This document shows, piece by piece, positions 57,454-64,000 of a DNA stretch of 64,000 bases. Made by a program: the position numbers and the translations under genes. How positions within the stretch are numbered: the stretch's first letter is position 1; each line of letters starts with the position of its first letter. The stretch is taken from assembly GCF_000315625.1 (NCBI RefSeq), contig NW_005434628.1:514362-578361 (forward strand), read 5' to 3'. The DNA is from Guillardia theta CCMP2712. Its lineage: Eukaryota > Cryptophyceae > Pyrenomonadales > Geminigeraceae. The notes under the pieces are model-generated. The model did not search any database, was not told the DNA's origin, and was given only the letters and a program-made list of their open reading frames with translations.

Positions 57454-58423
57454 GAATCATCCGATGGATATGGTTTTGCTAGAATCAAATTTGAATCATG
57501 AATAGTTTGTGGATGATTGTTTTTGAGTAATTTGACATGTGAAAGTCTCTGCAACTACTGCATGGGTAATGTTGATTTCCTGATTCTACGCAAGCCGAGG
57601 AGCTATTTGATGTTGCAATCGATGCTGTATGACAATTTTCAGATTGTTTGACGAATTCAAAGAATCCAAACTTGAATAGTCGAGTTGGCACACAGTTACG
57701 TTTCAGTGCATTTCCTGATGTGTTCAAGGATATCTTCTGGCATTTTCATGAGAGAACTGAGTGATGCATTCAGTTTGGAATGAGTGATCGTCAGGAGGGG
57801 GTAGATCAATATGATTTCTAATTGCATAGAAATCTCTACATTGCAGTATGATAACCATTTAGGGGTTGTTCATAGTGCCACTCCAATTACCAGCCTCGGA
57901 GATCACAGCAGGGGCAGCGTTGCATGCAACATCCCCAGCAACGCAGGAGTAAGCCTCGATCTCAGAGTGGGTGTAGGTAGACATCTCCACGGGACCACTC
58001 CAGTACTTGGAGACGGTAGGGGTCACGTCTGAGGTGAAAGATTACATGGTTTCACTTTGCAGCCAACTTTCGCAGTTTTACCATTGAAGAGGGAAACGTA
58101 GCAGCGAATGTCCTGAAACATTCTGAAAAGAACAGTCATTCTTGCAAGATATCAAGGTAGGGTGACAAGACAAATGGATGAAATGAAACATGTGATATTT
58201 GATGAGTTGATTGAAATTCAAAAACATTGTGCTTACGTTTCCAAACAAAAAATGATGAGTGTGCTTGTACAACAGTTTTGTTCAACAATGATATTGTATT
58301 GGAATGCTGCCCTCACTCTTTCACCTTTGACACGGTTGTCCGTCTGATCTCGCTCTTATTTGTCTACCTCTACAAGCTGTTTGTGATAAACTTATAGCTC
58401 AGGACTGTAGAAGGGTTTAGGGT
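57454..58423. other. gene-free interval
   Basis: AT-rich sequence without a supported exon. A + frame at 57811-58032 (GRGSVACNIPSNAGVSLDLR-like reading) is GC-richer than its surroundings, but it has no start context, partner exon or recognised motif. Confidence 0.4.
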
Positions 58424-58584
58424 TTGCCCGTGTATTTCAGGCACTATGGCTCCGCGCCAGGTGTAGGGGAAGCCGCCAGGGCGCGGAGGAAGCTGCAAGC
58501 AAAGGTTTGGTATAGTTCAAACAGCCTTCTAAGTTTGGTTTTTCAGTTTGATGAAAGTGTTCGCAACCTGCTGTATCGGAGATC

Positions 58585-59116
58585 ATGCCAATACACGCAG
58601 GGGAGCTTGTAGATGCCTCGACGGTCCTCGTAGCTGATCTGGTCGAGGATGCACCCCAACGGCTATCGCAAAAGCCATACGCTCGACATGTCAGCAGGCA
58701 CGACGTGTTACACTCTCTGGATGCGATGGAGTGACGCATCCAGATAGTGGTTTATGCAGCAGATGAAGGAAGCCAAGAAGCAGAAGGTCGAGACATACAC
58801 TGCCACAGCAGGCAACGAGGTGACTTCCTTCATCTCCATGACTCTCCTGGGTATCTCCTCGGTGTATGTCAACCACGAAGAGAAGCTGAAGAAGAAGTTC
58901 CGAAGAGATCGGACTGATCGTAGACTCAGTGCAAGAGAGTAAAGCGATCATGTGGAAGGCTCCGTATCACGGCATAGATCCGAGATAGCGAGTGCTGATG
59001 AGATCCCGGTGACTGTTTCCTTCCTCCGCAATGCACAAGCGGAGAAGCTCTGGCAGGGAAGAGAGGACTTCAAGATCGACGGTCGCAAGTTCACCGTACG
59101 GTCCGCCGTGCCGTGA
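58585..59116 (+). CDS. possible multi-exon gene of unknown function
   Basis: From ATG 58585 a + frame reads MPIHAGELVDASTVLVADLV, EDAPQRLSQKPYARHVSRHD and VLHSLDAME. A second stretch near 58753 reads QQMKEAKKQKVETYTATAGN, EVTSFISMTLLGISSVYVNH and then a basic EEKLKKKFRRDRTDRR. A third near 58993 reads DEIPVTVSFLRNAQAEKLWQ, GREDFKIDGRKFTVRSAVP and stops at 59114-59116. All three look like real protein, but the junctions between them do not resolve cleanly and the upstream start is uncertain (MAPRQ at 58445 is another possibility). No family is recognised. Confidence 0.4.
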
Positions 59117-59690
59117 CTCCGATCACTCGATGATGTCATCAATTCGAGCCTGCCGAGCTCGGAGCCAAGAGAGTGCAGTATGTCAAAGTGTAACTTGCAG
59201 ACATCATATTTGAAGGCAATGCCTTCAGCCTGGCAGTCATCAGGGTTGTCACACATCCTTTTCTTCTTCGTGTGTGGAGAGAGCGACACAGAGAGCGACA
59301 CTGGAAATCACACACACAGGCGGACTCCGAGTCAGCCGCTGAGCGGCCCGGAGTCACTCAGAGTCACACTGCCAGGCTGACTCACGTTGGCAGGCCTAAA
59401 AGTTCCGAGGGTATCCGTTACAACAATTTATTGTAACGGCGGTCCGATGGTCTCGCCGAGGAACGTGCCCTACCCCACCCGGGTCGAACCCATCACATTG
59501 ATTATTCAGTGGGTGGGTGGGGGTGAGAGGAAAAGGTTTTATGGAATCTGTCTAGTGGGTAGGGTGATCATCACACCGGTCAATTACAGTCAACTAAAAG
59601 GTCTGGCACAAGGGTGGGTGTTTTGAGTTGGGATCCTTGAAACCGTGCAAAGTCGTATGAGAGGGTAGGGTCGTCGAGGAAGAACGAGCC
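59117..59690. other. interval with ACTCAG words and C/G-run words
   Basis: The stretch 59310-59390 carries GCGGCCCGGAGTCACTCAGA and GGCTGACTCACG words that resemble the GC-island flanks elsewhere. CCTACCCCACCCGGG (about 59468) and GTGGGTGGGTGGGGG (about 59510) follow. No exon is supported before the QCR9 start. Confidence 0.45.
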
Positions 59691-60453
59691 ATGGCGGTGA
59701 TCAAATCAACAGGAGTCGACGTGCGAAACCTGATGTACAGGATGGTATTCCGACGAACATCCACGACCCTCATCTTCGTGATGGGTGAGTATACCGACCC
59801 ATGCTTTTGTTGTATGCCGCTTTGTCCATCTCAATCGCGTGAACTTGTTCATTTTCCTAACGCCTCTGCTTGCTTCCACGCATGCAGCCACACCTGCATG
59901 TAACCAATCCCCTTAGTTTTCTTAAAATGCTTTCGAACTCTTTTGAGATTTTGTTACACGATTCATCTCTACCCTGATCGTCTTCCTTTCCAAGCGTCCC
60001 CCCCTCTCTCCCTCGCTCTTTTTGTCTTAGTATTCATGAATTTGGAAAATTGAGACTGAATGATCAATCAATTGTGCTGTATTATTCATCATTACGTTTT
60101 GCTTGCAATTGCAACTTTCAACAAAATCAAGAAAAGCTCTTGTGATGACGTGCATGAAAAAGCTCCGATTGGGCATAGGACATCGTGTAGCACATGGTCT
60201 TGAAGATTGATTTAATGTAGATTGTTGTTTTATCAGTGCACCAGATGCTTGCACTGGCTTTACGTTTGGGCAACCCGTATTGATATTTCACAGGTGGAGC
60301 AATCGCAGGAGAATGGGCATTGAATAAGGTATTTGATGATCTCTGGGAGAGAGCCAACAAGGGGGTGAGACGCTCCAAAGCATTTGTGATGATACCTTAT
60401 CAATTCATTCTCAGAAATTGGCGCATCATCAACCGTGGTTTCAAGCCAAGTAG
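59691..60453 (+). CDS. QCR9: mitochondrial complex III subunit 9 (QCR9/UQCR10), 67 aa, three exons
   Basis: Exons 59691-59784, 60294-60364 and 60415-60453 total 204 nt and join in frame (G|GT rebuilds Gly; the second junction is phase 0). The protein reads MAVIKSTGVDVRNLMYRMVF, RRTSTTLIFVMGGAIAGEWA, LNKVFDDLWERANKGKLAHH and QPWFQAK. It has the QCR9 pattern: a short N-terminus, a Y-R..-F-RR-[TN]-[ST]-T motif, one membrane helix, then F-D..W-E..N-K-G-K-L near the C-terminus. QCR9 is a single-span subunit of the cytochrome bc1 complex in the inner mitochondrial membrane. Length matches the family (about 55-70). The first intron is long (509 nt) for this window. Confidence 0.85.
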
Positions 60454-60764
60454 TCTTTTCAATCTTATGGCTTAGCGGTATGCACTTCACTTCTCGCAAT
60501 AAACGACGATTTGTCTGGGAGTTTCTTTGCTTCTGATTTTTCCCAAACTAAGTCTTCCCATATTTTGCCATGTTTAATATGTTGTTGTGACGTGAAGCCA
60601 CCATTATTCCATCCAAAAAAAATTGGTTTAAAGTCAATAGTTAAAGTATAGTAAGGTTTATGCTAGTAACAGGAGCTCGTACAAGCTTACAATCCTTCGT
60701 CCATGTCATGCACAGAGCTGGGTGTCTGAAAGCTCGCAAATTAGCAGCTCTCAACAGCATACAG
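60454..60764. other. short convergent 3' intergenic region
   Basis: AT-rich DNA between the QCR9 and Ca2+-ATPase stops. It contains an A-run (CCAAAAAAAATTGG, about 60616) and presumably both 3' UTRs. No gene is seen. Confidence 0.6.
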
Positions 60765-63700
60765 TCACCACACCTGCTTGGAAGATTCTGAGGATTGAGC
60801 GCGGCTGAAATCGAAGAGAGAAGCAGGAAGGAATCGCTGAAATACACCGAGGACAAGCGAAACGGAACCTGAAAGCTATCTCAACACAACCAACGACAGA
60901 TAGCCACTCCGCATCTACCAATGGCAAGGCACAGAACCCAATCATATACGTCAATTGGAACTGTTCGGAAAACTTGTCCTCCATAGTTGACAGACAAGAC
61001 CTACAAACCGCCATGCCTATGATATTGAGAAGCTCGGTTGCAATTGTGTTACCTGGACAATGGCGCAGAAAGTCCAGATTCCAACAAAAATAGGATTCTT
61101 CAGAACTCCATCAATCATATTGAGCTCGTTGTAAATCCGGCGGCAGTTAATTTCGTTAAAAAGCTGTAGAGATTGAGGCTACATTTTCTTCAATTCAAAG
61201 CATCACCTGCATCCAAACAAACGAGTTGTAGATCACAGTATCTCTGTAATTTCCGTTCGTGTTCTTTCCTTGTCCATTGGGCTACATCTTGATTTCACAA
61301 ACAAGAAGGACAAACAGAACCATTCATACCAACAGCGGAACACATCCAGGCACCTTGGAATCTGAATGCTCGGAAAAATTAGTACATTTGAGGATAACAA
61401 ACAGAATCACCGTTGGTGCAATCTACCAAGAAAGAAGCTCCAGCCCAAAGCAATGAAAGCTGAATGACCAGTTGAAAGATGGACTGAATGTTCTCAGTAA
61501 GAGGATCTCTTGATATGTCACGGTGTTTGGCAACCTGAACTGTGATATTTCGCCACATGTACGAGTTGAGCAGTTTGTCGTTCCTTCCATATGGCTTTCC
61601 TGTTGAAGACGTCTGAGAACGATGAATGCATTACAGATGTAATTACTGTCAAGTAGATCTGGGGTTGGTTCTTCTGTTGCCAATGCTAGTGCTCCGAATG
61701 TGTCCATGATCAAATTCACCCACAAGAGCTATTGACTGAGTCAGAACACTCGTTGCAGCACAATCATATTGTCATGAACCTGAACTGGCTTCAAAGGAGT
61801 GCCAAAACCAGTCACAGCGCCGACCATACAGATTCCAAGGGCGACGACATTCACCTTGTCACCTTGTCAACATTAAATGCTTTTCATGAGAAACGTACCG
61901 TCAGCTGAAATTGCAAAAATCGTCTAATATTATCATAGACTGAGCGTCCCCACATAACCGACTAAATGAACAAATAGCATTACATGAATAGAAGTAGAAA
62001 TGATCGTGCACTACCTTCTCGATGGATGAGAAATTGTCGTCCATGATTACTATATCGGAAGCCTGATGGACAAAGCTTGAGTTCACGACTTTGAGCTTCA
62101 ACACGACCTCTTGCGCAACAGCCGTTCCCGAGATTCCCATGGACAGGCCGACATCCGCTTCCTTGAGAGCTAACGAATTCTTAAGTTCCAATTTGAAACT
62201 TTTTGCAAGTAAGTTGAACCTGGAGCATCATTGGTGCCATCTCCTGTGACAGCAACGACCTTTCGAATACATCTCTTACTGTCTAAATGTCGAGGAGAAC
62301 ATAACTTACCTCTCCCATCTCCTTCAACCTTTGCACAAGAGTGAATTTATCCTGAGGACTGCATCGCGCCAAAACCTTTCAATCAAGTAACCATCAGTGA
62401 ACGACTGTAGAGCCAAGGAAGAACCTGAAGGGTTTGGATTTCGCCGTTGGGAAGTTCTTTCACTTGAAGAGCTTCTCGTTGTACCTGAGAAGGAAAACAA
62501 AGTGAATTCATTCGTGGGTAAATTCTGAATCAAAACCTCTGGAGAAAGCCTACGGAACATGGGCCCTTCCATGGCAGTCCCTTCCATCGTCAGGATTCCA
62601 CATTCCTGAGGATAAAGAATGAGGATTATTGTACAAGCGTCAACACCTAGGACCTTGGCAATGTTCTTTGCAGTGAGCAAACTATCGCCAGTGCACATTC
62701 TCACGACGATACCTTGGAAAAAAGTCCTCTTCAGAAGAAATTTCGCAGGACATGGACAGTAGGCACCAGCTCGTCGACATTTCTTCACAGCATCCGTTAC
62801 TTCCTTCCTAAGTGGATCTTTGATTCCGCAGATACATACGCAAACCAGCTCCTTTTCCAACGCGTCCGAACCCTCTGCATATCTAAAGCAGGTGTAAACC
62901 TTTACCGTACACTCTCAGAGAGAATTTACGTTGGTATCGCTTCATTTTCAGCAAGCTCTCTATATGCGCATGTTAAGGTTCTCAATCCCTGAATGCAATT
63001 GTAAGGTAGTCAAAGTCATGAAAAAATTACCTGTGAAGCCATCTTTGAAATATATTGCATTACTCGTCCCCGAAGCTCATCCGGAAATGGCTTTACAACT
63101 CCATCATGATCGACATACTTGTCACAAATTTGCAACATAACTTCTGATGCACCCTTCGTGAATAGCCTCTTTTTTTCACCATTCTGGACGATCGTGCTCA
63201 TTCTTTTCTTCAAAGATGAAAACGGATAAGAACGAACAACAGGATACTTATCTCTGATTGAACGATAATCTAATCCAAGAGTGCGAAGGAAAAAAAGAAG
63301 TGCTCCTTCTGTTTTGTTGCCGATGATTGTCGGGTTACCACGTTTGCCATCAATTCCAATGTTTGCCTTCGAGTTACAGGCGATCGACTCAGCAATAATG
63401 CTGACTGCGTTGGTTGACAATGCCGGGCCAGGTCCAGCTGGATTGGGCAAGTCGCCTTCACTTGCCCATCCAGCGAAGTACCCATCGGTCACAGTCATTT
63501 GATTCTGTGTCAACGTCCCTGTCTTGTCCGAGCAGATATTGGTACAACCTCCCATTGTTTCGCAAGCGGCCATCACTCTCACCAGATTCTTGTCCCTTTG
63601 CATCTTCTTCACTGAGTACGCAAGTGCAATGGTAACTGCAAGTGGTAGCCCTTCAGGCACTGCGACCACTATGATGGTAACTGAATCGATGAAAAAGCTA

Positions 63701-64000
63701 ACAAGATCTTTCAGTTTGACGAAATTCCAGTTTTGAAACGAAGTCATCCAGAAGCATCGATATTTCCCAACTACTGTATTGACACATTGAATTTTGTCAT
63801 TGAGGCCGGGATAACCCAATTGGCAATTCTCTCGAGGAGAGGGATTTCCAGCATCATCGGGATAGAAGCAAGTCTCTCTTCCCAAATCGATAAACCATAT
63901 GACCAACTGGGCAAGAAAACACAAAATTGCCACTAATGTGCCCATCTTACCAATATCCTCTGCCAGGACAGTCAATTTCTCTTGCAATGGTGTTTCATCC
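60765..64000 (-). CDS. P2B-type (plasma-membrane-type) Ca2+-ATPase, C-terminal part; 5' end outside window
   Basis: The frame is open at the window edge ([20 protein letters not shown]), at the start of M3. It continues through M4 ([20 protein letters not shown]), the phosphorylation site [16 protein letters not shown] and the nucleotide-binding [45 protein letters not shown] and [13 protein letters not shown] follow. Next are the hinge [96 protein letters not shown] and [20 protein letters not shown]. It ends near [20 protein letters not shown] with a stop at 60765. [29 protein letters not shown] and FNEIN are PMCA-type signatures. An extra Cys-containing loop ([20 protein letters not shown]) lies between M3 and M4. 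Many short introns are present. There is no obvious long C-terminal calmodulin domain, so regulation may be N-terminal as in plants. Confidence 0.92.

Noticed and set aside
57811-58032. Gly/Ser-rich plus frame at 57.8 kb
   Set aside because: Short, isolated, without a start context, splice partner or recognised family.

Overview
This is a eukaryotic nuclear window. Genes are split by short GT-AG introns (mostly about 45-160 nt), gene density is high on both strands, and there are no bacterial-type operons. A secondary, red-lineage plastid alga, most likely a cryptophyte such as Guillardia theta, fits best. The Hsp70 at the left carries an ER signal peptide followed by a Ser-Phe plastid-entry motif, and an RWP-RK regulator and a TMTC-type O-mannosyltransferase are present. 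The species is inferred; no marker gene proves it.

Layout. 1-13.6 kb: the last exon of an unknown + gene; a nuclear Hsp70 (-); a RING-like protein (-) divergent from a membrane-anchored alpha/beta-hydrolase (+) that lacks its nucleophile serine; a small membrane protein (+); a Gdt1/TMEM165 cation transporter (+); and a PH-domain protein (+). 13.8-28 kb: a TMTC-type TPR membrane protein (-), a small RWP-RK protein (-), a long coiled-coil PDZ protein (+) and a GDA1/CD39 apyrase (-). 29.9-35.5 kb: a Pro/Gln/His-rich protein with a coiled-coil tail (+), an unknown protein (-) whose 3' end may overlap it, and the ribosome-biogenesis factor EBP2 (-).

The centre, 38.8-52.1 kb, is the unusual part. 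One very large minus-strand receptor-like gene appears to encode, in order, a signal peptide, a C-type lectin domain, about eleven nearly identical EGF-like cassettes, ephrin-receptor-like Cys-rich repeats, one membrane span and a cytoplasmic tail with its own repeats. Each internal cassette is one symmetric phase-2 exon of 270 nt, amplified together with its intron, and the introns contain a length-variable 9-bp minisatellite. A second tandem duplication of about 1.28 kb lies in the Cys-rich part. Several copies carry frame-breaking changes, and a 173-base assembly gap falls inside the array.

54-64 kb: poorly resolved + genes, a secreted Shewanella-like PPP phosphatase (+), complex III subunit QCR9 (+) and the C-terminal two thirds of a plasma-membrane-type Ca2+-ATPase (-, running off the window).

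Intergenic DNA repeatedly holds very GC-rich islands built from GGCCCGGCC-like words and short ACTACCC/GGGTAGT words. The genes are not an obvious pathway. Several handle Ca2+/Mn2+ (Gdt1, PMCA) or act at the endomembrane and cell surface (TMTC, apyrase, lectin receptor).
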